Assembly: GCA_027704905.1 (NCBI GenBank)
Contig: CM051018.1
Coordinates: forward strand, 25,409,882 to 25,473,881
DNA: 64,000 nt
Direction of reading: 5' to 3'
DNA from: Muraenolepis orangiensis
Taxonomy: Eukaryota; Chordata; Actinopteri; Gadiformes; Muraenolepididae
Positions 47,388-60,600 of this stretch are shown piece by piece. Position 1 is the first letter of the stretch; every line of letters starts with the position of its first letter. Below the pieces are notes generated by a model, which searched no databases, was not told the origin of the DNA, and saw only the letters and a program-made list of their open reading frames with translations. The position numbers were made by a program, and so were the translations under genes.

Positions 47388-47435
47388 CTCTCGGTCCGTC
47401 TGTCTCTCGGTCCGTCTGTCTGTCAGTTAGCAGGA
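47205..47435. repeat. (GTCT)n/(GTCC)n tetranucleotide repeat
   Basis: Runs of CTGT and CCGT with occasional CTCGG interruptions arranged as repeated blocks. Just upstream of the washc2 promoter. Confidence 0.95.
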
Positions 47436-47754
47436 TCACTCATAACTCCGTTACGTACGGAATGGTAAAGCGTGTTTCATTGATGATTGACTGATATCTT
47501 CTATATCAGCGTATGATCGATATCTTTATGATCAATATCTTGCTCTGTGCTCAATGTGATTTCATCGTATGCCGATTCAAGTCATCGTGTGGTTTAATAG
47601 TACGCCTATAGAGTCAATGGGAAGATGATTCTAATGAATGATTACACCATTGTGATATTGATTGTTAGTTAAAGCCTACAGAGTCATATGGTTATTGTGA
47701 AGTGCTACTGAACTCCGTAGAGGCCATGCAATAGAATGAATTTGGGTCACGACC

Positions 47755-47818
47755 TGTTGACCTCGTGATCTCGTGACCTCGTGACCTCGTGATCTCGTGA
47801 TCTCGTGATCTCGTGATT
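47755..47818. repeat. 8-bp repeat (TCGTGATC / TCGTGACC)
   Basis: About eight copies of CTCGTGAT or CTCGTGAC. Confidence 0.9.
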
Positions 47819-48632
47819 CCAGCAGCAGTTGCTTTCTTGTGATCACGATCACAAGGGGTCGGGGCGACTAATTGATCTATTAACAGAACCGCTGAATATC
47901 GAGGTTTGGTCAATGTGTACAATTAAGAAACATAGAATCATAAACTGTCAATCATATTTAGAGATGGACCATTCAGCTGTATTAAGACACATGTACATGT
48001 ATATACATTCACACACACATATTAAACTGACTAACTGTTTCCTAGGACTATGCCACATAATGACTTGTAGTTCATATCCGTAAATAGTATTGACAGTATA
48101 TGACACTTTGCACCTTAATAAAGCTGAATTGTAACCATCAGTAAATATTATTGATGTATATAACACTATGGGGTCAGGGTTGTAGCGCCCCCTGGTGGTT
48201 CCACTACGTCTCTGTGGGTGTGTTTATGGGCGTGTCTATCAGGTACCCTCCACACCTGGTCTCCAATCTCCACACCTGGTCTCCATCACCCATCCACCCA
48301 ACAGTATATCATCTATCCCCTCTTAAACAAAGCTGAATTATGAACCATATCGTAAATATGACACTCCTCTCCCTCCGCTGGTCTCCTCCCGTTTCTACTG
48401 ATCGTCATAGTACATATTAAGACGTAGATTCATGTGTGTTCAGTTATTGATGGGCAGAAGTGGAGCTAGGCAAGTAAACTGCCAAATGAATGCCAATAAT
48501 TAAATTCAATTGATTAATTAAAGTGCCCATTTTAATTACAGCAGTGGCACTGTTAAAAGTGGAGCTGTGAGAAGCCTAGTCAATGAAGGCCCAAGCCCTA
48601 TGTGTGGGACAGTCTGCCACCTGTAATCAGGA
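47819..48632. other. intergenic, no gene recognised
   Basis: I see short LINE-like tails (CACCTTAATAAAGCTGAATT near 48110) but no exon. An AATTAAATTCAATTGATTAA AT-rich patch lies near 48497. Confidence 0.4.
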
Positions 48633-50048
48633 ACACTAGGTTCTCTACATGGTCCATCTCATCATCAGACTGATAGGTACTAGACTAGAGGTTCTCTACA
48701 TGGTCCATCTCATCATCAGACTGATAGGTACTAGACTAGAGGTTCTCTACATGGTCCATCTCATCATCAGACTGATAGGTACTAGACTAGAGGTTCTCTA
48801 CATGGTCCATCTCATCATCAGACTGATAGGTACTAGACTAGAGGTTCTCTACATGGTCCATCTCATCATCAGACTGATAGGTACTAGACTAGAGGTTCTC
48901 TACATGGTCCATCTCATCATCAGACTGATAGGTACTAGACTAGAGGTTCTCTACATGGTCCATCTCATCATCAGACTGATAGGTACTAGACTAGAGGTTC
49001 TCTACATGGTCCATCTCATCATCAGACTGATAGGTACTAGACTAGAGGTTCTCTACATGGTCCATCTCATCATCAGACTGATAGGTACTAGACTAGAGGT
49101 TCTCTACATGGTCCATCTCATCATCAGACTGATAGGTACTAGACTAGAGGTTCTCTACATGGTCCATCTCATCCTCAGACTGATAGGTACTAGACTAGAG
49201 GTTCTCTACATGGTCCATCTCATCCTCAGACTGATAGGTACTAGACTAGAGGTTCTCTACATGGTCCATCTCATCATCAGACTGATAGGTACTAGACTAG
49301 AGGTTCTCTACATGGTCCATCTCATCATCAGACTGATAGGTACTAGACTAGAGGTTCTCTACATGGTCCATCTCATCATCAGACTGATAGGTACTAGACT
49401 AGAGGTTCTCCACATGGTCCATCTCATCATCAGACTGATAGGTACTAGACTAGAGGTTCTCTACATGGTCCATCTCATCATCAGACTGATAGGTTCTAGA
49501 CTAGAGGTTCTCTACATGGTCCATCTCATCATCAGACTGATAGGTACTAGACTAGAGGTTCTCTACATGGTCCATCTCATCATCAGACTGATAGGTTCTA
49601 GACTAGAGGTTCTCTACATGGTCCATCTCATCATCAGACTGATGGGTACTAGACTAGAGGTTCTCTACATGGTCCATCTCATCAGACTGATAGGTACTAG
49701 ACTAGAGGTTCTCTACATGGTCCATCTCATCATCAGACTGATAGGTACTAGACTAGAGGTTCTCTACATGGTCCATCTCATCATCAGACTGATAGGTACT
49801 AGACTAGAGGTTCTCTACATGGTCCATCTCATCATCAGACTGATAGGTACTAGACTAGAGGTTCTCTACATGGTCCATCTCATCATCAGACTGATAGGTA
49901 CTAGACTAGAGGTTCTCTACATGGTCCATCTCATCATCAGACTGATAGGTACTAGACTAGAGGTTCTCTACATGGTCCATCTCATCATCAGACTGATAGG
50001 TACTAGACTAGAGGTTCTCTACATGGTCCATCTCATCATCAGACTGAT
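48633..50048. repeat. 51-bp minisatellite, about 28 copies, open for 477 codons on the plus strand
   Basis: The unit reads TTCTCTACATGGTCCATCTC then ATCATCAGACTGATAGGTAC then TAGACTAGAGG. Since 51 = 17 codons, one frame reads a 17-residue repeat (MVHLIIRLIGTRLEVLY) without a stop for 1.4 kb (48649-50082). Differences between units are few: ATC to CTC twice, TACT to TTCT twice, one 3-bp deletion, one ATA to ATG. No promoter, splice site or homologue supports a gene. Confidence 0.95.
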
Positions 50049-50654
50049 GACAGTCTGCTTCTGTTCTCCAGTGTTCCTGTGATCCCCACCTGAAGGATAC
50101 CGGCCAGCACCACACAATTTATATTCTCATTTTAATATTTGTATATTGTGTATATTATATGTATATATATTTGTGTACTTTACTATGTACATTACTATAA
50201 GTCACTTATGGCACCCATGTCACTCCTGAACCGTCCCTGAAGGAGGGATCCCCTCCACTCTGGGTTCCTTCTCTAGATGTCCTCCTCCATTAGGTTTGTT
50301 CTCACCCTGAGTGGACGAGGGTTTGGTCAACATGTGGCCTGGGCAGCCCTTTGAGACTGGAGCTGGGATTAAGGGCTAGACTAATACAATTGACTTGAAT
50401 TGGGATTTCATTAGTAGTATCCTCATTAGTAGTCACAAGTATCCTCCCAGCTCACAGCCTCACCTACCGTTCTGATCCGTTAAATCCATATTCAAACCTG
50501 TTCAAGTTAACAGTTTGTCTAGTTCCACTGCTGTATCAGACCAATGATTCCAGAGATATGACCACACTGTACATGTTTAGATATTAAGCCCTGGTGGCAC
50601 CATTTGGAAACTGAGAAGCAGAAGACCGCCTCAAGTCCAGACCTTCCATTGAAG
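50049..50654. other. intergenic, LINE-like 3' sequence
   Basis: 50050-50400 (TTGTGTACTTTACTATGTAC, then GGAGGGATCCCCTCCACTCT and GGGTTCCTTCTCTAGATGTC) resembles a vertebrate LINE/UTR consensus seen at many loci, ending in GACTTGAATTGGG. I cannot assign a family. Confidence 0.35.
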
Positions 50655-50885
50655 CTCAACGTGAGGTCAAAGGACCGATGGATCAATGGATCAATGGACC
50701 GATGGATCCAGCTCAACGTGAGGTCAAAGGACCAATGGATCCAGCTCAACGTGAGGTCAAAGGACCAATGGATCAATGGATCGATGGATCCAGCTCAACG
50801 TGAGGTCAAAGGACCAATGGATCCAGCTCAACGTGAGGTCAAAGGACCAATGGATCAATGGATCAATGGATCAATGGACCAACTC
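50655..50885. repeat. 35-60-bp nested repeat (CAGCTCAACGTGAGGTCAAA, ATGGATCA)
   Basis: A unit CAGCTCAACGTGAGGTCAAA GGACCAATGGAT in five copies, interspersed with 8-bp ATGGATCA/ATGGACCA runs. Confidence 0.9.
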
Positions 50886-51695
50886 AACATGGGATCTTCA
50901 AACTTGTTGGCAAATGTTAGAATAAAAAAAGTCTAAAAGTGATTGAGTCCCTTTCACCTGGGCTTGAATCAGCATTAATATGATAGATCTGATAGATATG
51001 ACCAACAACCGTCAAATGTTGCTTATAAAGCCGCACCATGTGAAACAATTAGGAACCTAAGAAGCAGTGAACCATGATATGAGACTCTCAGGTCCAGACC
51101 TTTCATTTGAGCTTCCCAGAGGTCAATATATCAGCTAAAAATGTTTAACGTTTTAAACGCCCCCTAGTGGTACATGATAGAACCCAACAATTCTGAAAAT
51201 CGACAGGGTTTTTCCTCCTTGGGACATAAATGGGTATCCCAAATATGAGAATCTAATTGTACATTTAGTTTGAGTTATCGTGTTCACATGAAGGGGGAGC
51301 GGACACCTCAAAACCATAACATATCATTAAGGCCTCACAAGAGACGCTGCAGAAACCTAATGAGATCTAAGAGTTCTATACCTGCTGGTCAATGACAACC
51401 AATCAAATGACAAGTAACAATTCTCATTGTACCATGTGTGCATGTTGAAAACAAGCAATAACCAAACAATAACCCATTAACAAGACATCAGAACACATTT
51501 TATGAATCAACAAACAGGTAAAAATAGTACATTAACAAGTGTCAAAAGTGCAGAAACAAGGAGATGAACTAGTGCAAATAGAAAACAGATAATCATTATT
51601 ATAATTATTATGAATCAAAGCCTGAACTCTTGAGAGCCCTGAGAGGCCAGTGGGACGAGTGTCTGAACCACCAAACCCTCAGCTCTCTTCCTCCA
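50886..51695. other. slf2 3' UTR and downstream sequence
   Basis: Downstream of the slf2 stop on the minus strand. I found no canonical AATAAA on that strand in this stretch. 50940-51330 includes a fish-type dispersed repeat with CGCCCCCTAGTGGT. The 3' end is therefore open. Confidence 0.35.
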
Positions 51696-54600
51696 TTAGG
51701 AGCTCTGTGAACCCCCCTCCTCCATGTCTTCCTCCTCTGACGGGACCCCTGGGGGGGCCTCCTCCCCGGTAGCCGCCATGCTCGGCGGGACCTGGGCATA
51801 CAGGTGCCAGTCGAACAGCTTGTCCTGAGCGGAGGAAGGCCGGCGGTTAGCGGCGGTAGAGAGAAACAGTGAGATAGGAGAGCGGTGACCTGAGGCCATC
51901 ACCATCACCATCATCATCCACATGGATTGAGTTGAGCTGCTTTAGTTGAGCTGCCTCAATCAAATAGTATGTGGTTGTTGATATTCTACCGCTCACATGC
52001 ATATTTACCATTCATTGTAAACTGATTTTGTTTCTTGCAATGTGAATTAGTTTTGCAAAAAGTACTACGACAATAAAGTTGGGGCGTTTGATTGATGCTT
52101 TGATTTCATTTTTGTAAACTAATGAAATCGAATGAATTCTTCCAATTTCATTGAAGGAAATGCAGCATTTGTAAAACGGAAGATGAAAGTGAATGAGCAG
52201 AAGGTAAGAAGGTTTGTACATGGAGGGGCGTGATCCTCTGGATGAGCATCAACCACTTGGTGTAGATCCTGGCCACCAGGTCACTGACCTGGAGGGAAAG
52301 GACATTAACACACACACACACACACCTGCAGCACTTTGACAGGAAACACAACATCAATGGGTCAACTGATGATTCATCAGTATCACCTGTAGGTCACCTG
52401 TAGGTCACCTGTAGGTCACCTGTATGTCACCTGTATAGGTCACCTGTATGTCACCTGTAGGTCACCTGCATGTCACCTGTATATCACCTGCATGTCACCT
52501 GTATATCACCTGTATGTCACCTGTACGTGGTCAAACCTACTCTGACTTTAGATTCTAATGTAAACGGGGCCGTAGGACTGCTGGGTCCCAGTAGAACCAA
52601 CACCCACCTTGCTCCGGTTCAGACACTTGACGTTCTTATTGAGGTCTCTCTTGATGTGGCGGTCCATCTCAGAGCACAGCTCCAGCAGCTGCTCCTGGGA
52701 CGCAAAGGAAGATGCTCCATGAAGGCTCCGCCCACTCAGCCTCCTCGCTGACTTCTACTGGACAGGTTGGTTTACTAACGAAGGCCACTTTAATGCTGCA
52801 AAAGGAACTCCCACTCGCTACTATCACATTAGGGGTGGAGCCAGAAGGGCGTTACTTGGTAACAACACTGATCAATCAGAATTAGGGGTGGAGCCAGAAG
52901 GGCGTTACTTGGTAACAACACTGATCAATCAGAATTAGGGGTGGAGCCAGAAGGGCGTTACTTGGTAACAACACTGATCAATCAGAATTAGGGGTGGAGC
53001 CAGAAGGGCGTTGGTAACAAAACTGATCAATCAGAATTAGGGGTGGAGCCAGAAGGGCGTTACTTGGTAACAAAACTGATCAATCAGAATTAGGGGTGGA
53101 GCCAGAAGGGCGTTACTTGGTAACAAAACTGATCAATCAGAATTAGGGGTGGAGCCAGAAGGGCGTTACTTGGTAACAACACTGATCAATCAGAATTAGG
53201 GGCAGTTACTCGTGTTAACCACTAGTCTGAGACATGTTTACAGATTAAAAAGCGGTTCAAACCGACACAGAAGTAAGAGGGTTAAAACATTATGAATGAA
53301 TCCTAAGTGTGGTGTGAGGAGGACACTGGATACCTTCTGATGAGGTTGGTAAGACTGGTAATTGGATGCTTGATTGACCAGCGTCAGCAGACTGTAGCAG
53401 AGGTAGTAGCTCTGAAACACACAGCAGAGGACATCAGACCAGAATAAAACACTTCCTGAACATCTGCTGATCACATGATGGAGTAGTGGCTAAATCTGGA
53501 TCAATCTAATGAAAGTGAAGGAACCAACTGCTTCTATATTTATACAACCTGGAGGCTTGGAGTCAGACTACGGTGCTGTATCAACCACTACAGAGTGGAG
53601 AAATACAGTCAATTATTTACAATGGACTAAAAATGCATATATTCCAATATATTCCGACAATGCTATTCATACCGTTCAATAGTAATTCATATGCAGCTCG
53701 AAGCATACAACTACTATTGTCAACCAGTTACCCATCAATCACCCATCTACACATCCAAAATATAAATATTAATATAAAACATAAGTAATTGTAGTTAGTC
53801 CAGGGTTGTAGGAAATGGAGATGGGTGTCATGGTGGACATGAAGGACAGTATTAACAATGAAAAGGAGTTAAAACAAGAGTAGAAGCTCCAGTATGACTG
53901 ACCTGTTGGTCTAAAGTGTCCATGTTTTCCTCCTTCTCCTTCTGGGCCGTGGAGGACAGCATGCTGCGGAGGAGGCTGGAGGGCGTGATCCGGGACAGGT
54001 AGGGGCTCAGGTCCGTCAGCTGGACCAGAGAACCACAAACACACACATGGGCAGGCAGACCCAGAGACACACATGACCGATAGAAGGTTCACTCCGAGGC
54101 TCACCTGAACCTCTCTGCCCGGCGGCTTCTCAGCACACCTTCCATCCAACAGTTTGGAAATCATACACACACTCAGGTGTCTGCGGAGCTGCCTGAAGAG
54201 AACACAAGACTGAATGAACCATATCAGGTGTCTCCGCTGAGGACAGCAGAGGGACATGATGGACAACATGGGGATGATCCAAGAGACTCACTTTCCCCGC
54301 GGGTGGTCGGGCAGCAGCTGGACCAGAGAGCACATGTTGTGGTGGTCCGTCGTCAGCTCGGTGAGGGCCCGACACATCCTGGGGAGCTGGAACAGAAACA
54401 CCAACACACCATCAAACTGGCTCCTCCCCACCCCACTCTATAGGCTCCTCCCCCTCCCACTATATAGGCTCCTCCCCACACACTATATAGGCTCCTCCCC
54501 ACACCACTCTATAGGCCCCTACCCACTCTGCTCTATAGGCTCCTCCTACCCAGTCCGCTCTATATGCTCCTCCTACCCAACCCGCTCTATAGGCTCCTAC

Positions 54601-57600
54601 CCAACCCACTCTATAGGCCCCTCCCCAGTCCACTCTATAGGCTCCTCCTACCCACTCTGCTCTGCAGGCTCCTCCTCCCAACCCCACTCTATAGGCTCCT
54701 CATGCCCACTCTACTCTATAGGCTCCTCCTACCCACACCACTCTATAGGCCCCTACCCCCTCTGCTCTATAGGCTCCTCCTATCCGCTCTGCTCTATAGG
54801 CTCCTCCTACCCACTCTGCTCTATAGGCTACTCCTACCCACTCTTCTCTATAGGCTCCTTCTACCCCCCTGCTCTATAGGCTCCTCCTACCCCCCCTGCT
54901 CTATAGGCTCCTCCTACCCCCCCTGCTCTATAGGCTCCTCCTACCCACTCTGCTCTATAGGCTCCTCCTACCCCCCCTGCTCTATAGGCTCCTCCTACCC
55001 CCCCTTGCTCTATAGGCTCCTCCTACCCACTCTGCTCTATAGGCTCCTCCTACCCCCCCTGCTCTATAGGCTCCTCCTACCCCCCCTGCTCTATAGGCTC
55101 CTCCTACACGGTGGAGGAGGTCCTACTGACCATGTCTTCCCAGTCCCGGACGTTGCGGAGGACGTGGCGCTGCAGACAGCGCAGGTCAGTGTGGGGCTCC
55201 AGGGAGAAGAGGACCTCCAGACCCAGCTGGCTGCTGAGGGCCAGGAGCAGCAGGAGCTCTGGGTCGCTGAAAGCCCGCGGGCACAGGGCCATGCAGTAAG
55301 ACAGGTACTGTAGAGAGGGAGGACACAGCCCAGGCCATGCAGTAAGACAGGTACCGTTAACAGAGGGAGGACACACGGGCATCGACCACCACCCGGACCA
55401 CACTGATAGTCCATCGGAGCTTTGCCGTTACAGTGGTTTCATTTCGTTTGATTAGAAGATTTGTTGTTCGGTAGGCTCTGTTCAATCTTTATAAAGCACC
55501 TTGTTTTTAAAAAGTGTGATATAAAGAAAAGGTTATTCTTTTATTGGTCAAATTATCCCAATCCTTGTGTCTCACCTTGAGAACGTTGGTGAAGTTGTGC
55601 TTGGGGAAGGTGCGTTTTGGGTTGCTGGATGGACACTCATTTCTCATATTCAGGTCATTCCTTTCAAAGAAAAAAATTGATAAAACATTTTCTAAAAACA
55701 TTCAAATGACACACAGGAAGAACGACGAGGCTACTCACAGCAAATCCGCTTCATTGAACGGAGGCTGAAACGTCTCCAACGGGAAGAGGGTGACGAAGGA
55801 AGCCCCCATGTTTAACAGGACCAGCGTCATGTCCGCCACACTGGGCACCCACACCTCAAACACCTGGCTGCTGCTTTCAACTGACACACACACACACACA
55901 CACACACACTTGAGAATGGGATCTTGGGATCCCCAATGTAAGGTGGGAGGTGGTGAAGCCAGCAGACGCTCACCGGGGGGGCTAGCAGCAGAGCGTGCAA
56001 TGACACACAGGGCCTGGAGGATCTTGTCAGAGATCATCCTCTCAGTGTGAACGGACATCATCTGGAAGGACAGATACAGGGCTTGGGAATCGGAGGGTCG
56101 CCGGTTCAAGTCCCCAAAACGGATAAAGTACAGAGTGAGAACTGGTAAAGAAAAAGGAATCCAGTTCGCCTCCTGGGCACTGCCGAGGTGCCCTTGAGCA
56201 AGGCACCAGACCCCGGGCACTGAATATACAATAATAGCTGCCCACTGCTCCTAATACTACGATGGGTTAAATGCAGAGAAACACATTTCCTGTGTATGTA
56301 TGTACTGTATGTGACCAACCAAGTAAAAAATATGTATAATAATAAAACAAAAAATTCAGATTTAGATTTAACATTTGAGCTCCCCAGATCCCGGAGCTGA
56401 CCTTGAACAGGAAGCCAGAGACCTGCGGTGGGCAGGGGGAGGCGTGGTACGCCTCCTCAAACAGGCCGATGCGGACGTGTAGACTCAGCTGAGCCGGGCT
56501 GGACCTTCAGAGAGCAAACGTTACCAGACAGAAGTAGAGTCTTGACCAGATGTCTTCTTGACCTTCTCCTTGATTCAACTGTTCTGTACTCACTGTAGGT
56601 TAACTAAAATAACCAACCACAAATACAAATACTAAAACAACCAAGTCAATATCCAATAGAATACACCCTGGATCAATCAGACAACCAAGACACAGGGAGC
56701 ATTCATGGGAGCTGGTTTATCCTGTGGGCCTGGATTCTCCAGCCCCAGAACCTAGCCCGACCCGTCCACAGGATAACCCGGCTGCCGACAACTAACAATG
56801 AACTGGAGACCTTCAGACCAGGGCTCTCCCACCCCCCTGGGCCCCCTGGACCCTTCGGACCAGGGCTCTCCCACCTCCCTGGGCCCTTCGGACAAGGACT
56901 CTACCACCTCCCTGGGCCCAAGGAGCCCTCGGACCACAGACAAACACAACAGGGACCCCCACATGGAATTCATTTGGTAAAAAGGGTTACATTTTAAGCC
57001 TGGCCGATAATAACTTTTAGATATACCTCTTATTACACCTATTAACTAGTTGATATACTGGTTTATTAGCCTGTATGTGTTTATGATTGATGGCCTCAAG
57101 GTGGAAGGAGAAGCCGTCGATCTTATCAAACTAGTAACATATTAGGTATTGATTAGAGTTAATTTAGCAATGAAAATCGAACTGCGGCGTGTTTTTAGCC
57201 AACACATAGCTAGTTGTTTGTTTTCTTTCCCTCCGATAGCAGCTGGTCACGTTAAGTTAGACTCTGGATCATAGAAATCATTTATTTATTATCTATTAAT
57301 GCTTGTAGGTACTGTGCTCAATATCATTTGTTCTATTTTTGAATTCTTACAAATCATTTGGGTAACATTTGAGCGAGCGAGAGACACCTGCTATGGCTGC
57401 ACTTTGTGCCTCCAATAAACCAGTTATCACCCTTCACCTGAGTGACAGGAGCTCAGTCTGACACACACTCACGCGCACTCACACACACACTCACTCACAC
57501 TCCCACTCCCACTCCCACTCCCCACCAGAGGAGGGTCTTCTGCGCAGCCCCATGAGGTTGGGCGTTGCAGTGTCTGAGTTGCAGTGTGTCCTGGCTGAAG

Positions 57601-57693
57601 AGGCGCCCAGAACTTCCCAGGTTGAACACCACCTCTCCCGGATGGACCTCCCTGATGACATTGGACACCACCGAGAACCGCTGCAGGAACTCC
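51696..57693 (-). CDS. slf2: slf2 exons encoding the C-terminal FAM178 domain
   Basis: Thirteen exons from 57526-57693 to 51696-51824. Key segments: EFLQRFSVVSNVIREVHPGE, FSQDTLQLRHCN, LSLHVRIGLFEEAYHASPCP, MMSVHTERMISDKILQALCV, VWVPSVADMTLVLLNMGASF, YLSYCMALCPRAFSDPELLL, LTDLSPYLSRITPSSLLRSM, SYYLCYSLLTLVNQAS and VSDLVARIYTKWLMLIQRIT. It is a helical repeat-like domain that in the mammalian protein contacts SMC6 (from memory). It ends in an acidic tail (EEEDMEEGGSQSS) and TAA at 51696-51698. Every intron junction keeps phase. Confidence 0.85.
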
Positions 57694-60600
57694 CTGGAGG
57701 ACAAGGAGATGACGTCAGCTACAAGATCACCGCAACAGATCAGTACAAAAGCCAATAATAATACAAATCTGAATGCACAGTGGATAATAAGATAACCATG
57801 GATCAACAATAAAAATACAAAAACATAAATTTGACTTCTATATCCGAGTCAACAGTATCAAGGCAGAGAAGCCAACATCCCTCAAACAAATAGATTCAAG
57901 GGTTTTTTATTTTCTATAGGCAAGTACAATGAAATGCCTACTCCCTTCCCTCCCACAGTATGAATTTATACAACAAAGCTCTCATATAATCACACCGACC
58001 CTGCCATCCAAGTTGGAGTTTCCGATTGAAACGCTGCAACCACTTCACAAGGCCCAGCTGAAAATCATGTTCTACGAAAGACCAATTTGGACACGGGCCG
58101 CCGCCGAAATGGGCAGAAATTGCGCATCCAACTTCATTACGGACATGGAGTCACTTTCTGTCAATGTTGCCCGTCAGAGATCACAGAGACTCATTGAAAG
58201 ATGGATTCGGGAGTTTCCACAAGGAGCCGTGTTACGTACATCGTATGATCCGTTCCTCGTTACCGTTTGTGCTGGGTTTTGTTTTCCTTTCCGTCTCCCT
58301 CTCCTAATGAACTGTGCTATTTTTATGTTTGTAGTCCTGCCTGTTGGTAGTCCTGTTTGTTTTGCCAGTCGGTCTTGTCCCTCTGTGTAATACCCTGGGG
58401 AGGGCAAGGTAGTTCGCAGGTAAGATGCCCATGGGCTTACATTTTACATCACGCAGGTATTCTTTGTATAGATACACTAGGTAAGTTTCCCCAGGCGGGT
58501 ACCACCTCATGTATTTATTGGGACCAGGTCAGGGACAGTTAGTTTAGTTAGTTTAGTGGGTCAGAATTAGCTTGAGGGGGTTTGTTTTCTTTGTTTGTTT
58601 TGGTACTTGTTTGTTTTGGCGTCCTCCCCCGGCCTAGTTACTGTCCCTGTGTTACATGTTACTTGTTGTGTCTATTTGGCTTGTGGCCTTATCATTGTCC
58701 GGGCCGGTTATTTCAATTACACTTGACTTATGTAAATAAATCATTGCTAGCATTTTATTCGGTTGTCAGCACCACGACCTCACTGGCTTTTCCCCGGTGT
58801 ATATGCATGACCCCACGTAACATGGGGGCTCGTCCGGGATCTATTTCCTGCCTGCGGTGTCTGCATATTTGTTGAGGTTTAGTTGGTGTTGGGCGTGGTT
58901 GCGTTGTCGCTTTCTTGCTTTGTGGCTAGGTTGGCTTATTTATTATGGCTACCTCTTTGGTGCAGCTATTCATTGAGGAACCTTCTATGGATGGTTGTAT
59001 TGGAGCAGTGTCGTAAGGCGGATCTAGTAGCTATTGCTGAGCATTATGGGATTCCGTTGTTGAAATCCAGCATCGTTTTGAAACCAGAGTTCAGACAGGG
59101 AGTATTGGCCGGTCTCGTAGAAAGGCGGGTGCTGCCCTTTTCAGCTGGGGTTGTTTCTGAAGGCGGTGGTGATAGTGTGCCGCTGTCTGGAGGCGTCGTT
59201 CCTGTTGGGTTAGAGAACGACCCGGAGGACTCACCTAACGGGTTAGAGGATGACTCGGAGTTAAAGGGCACTTAAAGGGCTGATCCATTTATCGCTAAAT
59301 GTTTCTCCTCGGTCGAACATAAGCGACCTAGAGACTCGTTTTAAAACTAGGCTAGCCTGTCTTAAGATGGAGAAAGAGGAGAGGGAGTATGCTCAGAAGC
59401 TGGAGTATAAACTCGAGGTTAGGAGACTCGAGCTCGAAACCGAGGCAGAGACTAAAATTTAAATCCGGCAACTCGAGTTAGAGGCCGCCTCGGCTCCGGT
59501 CACTGCTCATACCGTCTCTGGTGTGTCCAGTGTTCAGTCTACTCTACTACTGCGCACCAATACTTTTGATGTCAGCAAGTATATTGCCCTAGTTCCTCAG
59601 TTTAGGGAGACTGAAGTCTCGTCCTATTTTCATGCGTTCGAACGCATTGCGACCACGTTGGGTTGGCCAAAGGATGTGTGGCCCTTTTTGCTACAGTGCA
59701 AATTAGTGGGAAAGGCGCAGGAGGTTGTTACAGCTCTCCCGCTGGAGGACAGCCTTAACTATGAGTTGGTTGAGGCCACTGTACTGCGCACCTATGAGCT
59801 GGTACCAGAGGTGTACCGACAAAAGTTCAGGTTCCACAAGAAGTCCACTAGTAGCACTTATGTCGAATTCGCTCAAGAGAAAGAAACACTTTTTGACTGG
59901 TGGTGCTCTGCGAGTAAGGCTACTGACGGTGACTCCATTTGCGAATTAATATTAGTGGAGGAATTCAAGAACTGCCTCCCCGAGCGAATGGTAGTCTACC
60001 TGAACGAGCAGAAGGTAACGTCTCTCACAGAGGCTGCCGTTTTATCGGATGAGTTTGTGTTAACCCACAGGACTGTGTTTTCCGGTCCTCGAGATGAGAC
60101 TCGAAGCAAGGCTAAGAGTGTGCCTATGAGTCCTCCTAGGTTTCCCTATAGTCGGAATTCAGTGGTGACGCGAGGCTCAAAAGAGCGTGCCTGTTTCTAT
60201 TGCCACAAAGTCGGGCATGTTATCGTTGACTGTCTTACGTTGAACCGTAAGCAGCCTCCGCCTCTGTCCCCTAAAGGTGTGGGTTTAATCAAAACCGTGC
60301 AACCTCCAGTGCAGGACTGCATTTCCCCAGACCCCACTTATCAGCCGTTCATATTTCAGGGGGTATTGTCGTTTCCTCATGATCCAATTAACAAGACAGT
60401 GATTCAGATTCTGCGTGACACAGGTGCTGCCCAGTCCTTGATCCTACAGGATGTTTTGCCTTGGTCTGAACAGTCCTACGATCAAATGTGTTGCTGCAGG
60501 GCATTGAGATGGGTTGTGTGCCCGTGCCCCTGCATCAAGTTTGCCTGGCCTCTGACTTGGTTAGTGGTAGTTTCCGAGTAGGAGTTGAGCTGCAGCTCCC

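Noticed and set aside
47195..47494. Ser/Val/Cys-Leu repeat ORF
   Set aside because: Translation of the GTCT/GTCC tetranucleotide tract.
48649..50082. 477-codon ORF as a real protein-coding gene
   Set aside because: It consists only of a 51-bp tandem repeat, starts inside a unit, and has no promoter, splice sites or recognisable homology.
53573..53788. Small plus-strand ORF in an slf2 intron
   Set aside because: AT-rich, no homology that I recognise, no splice context.
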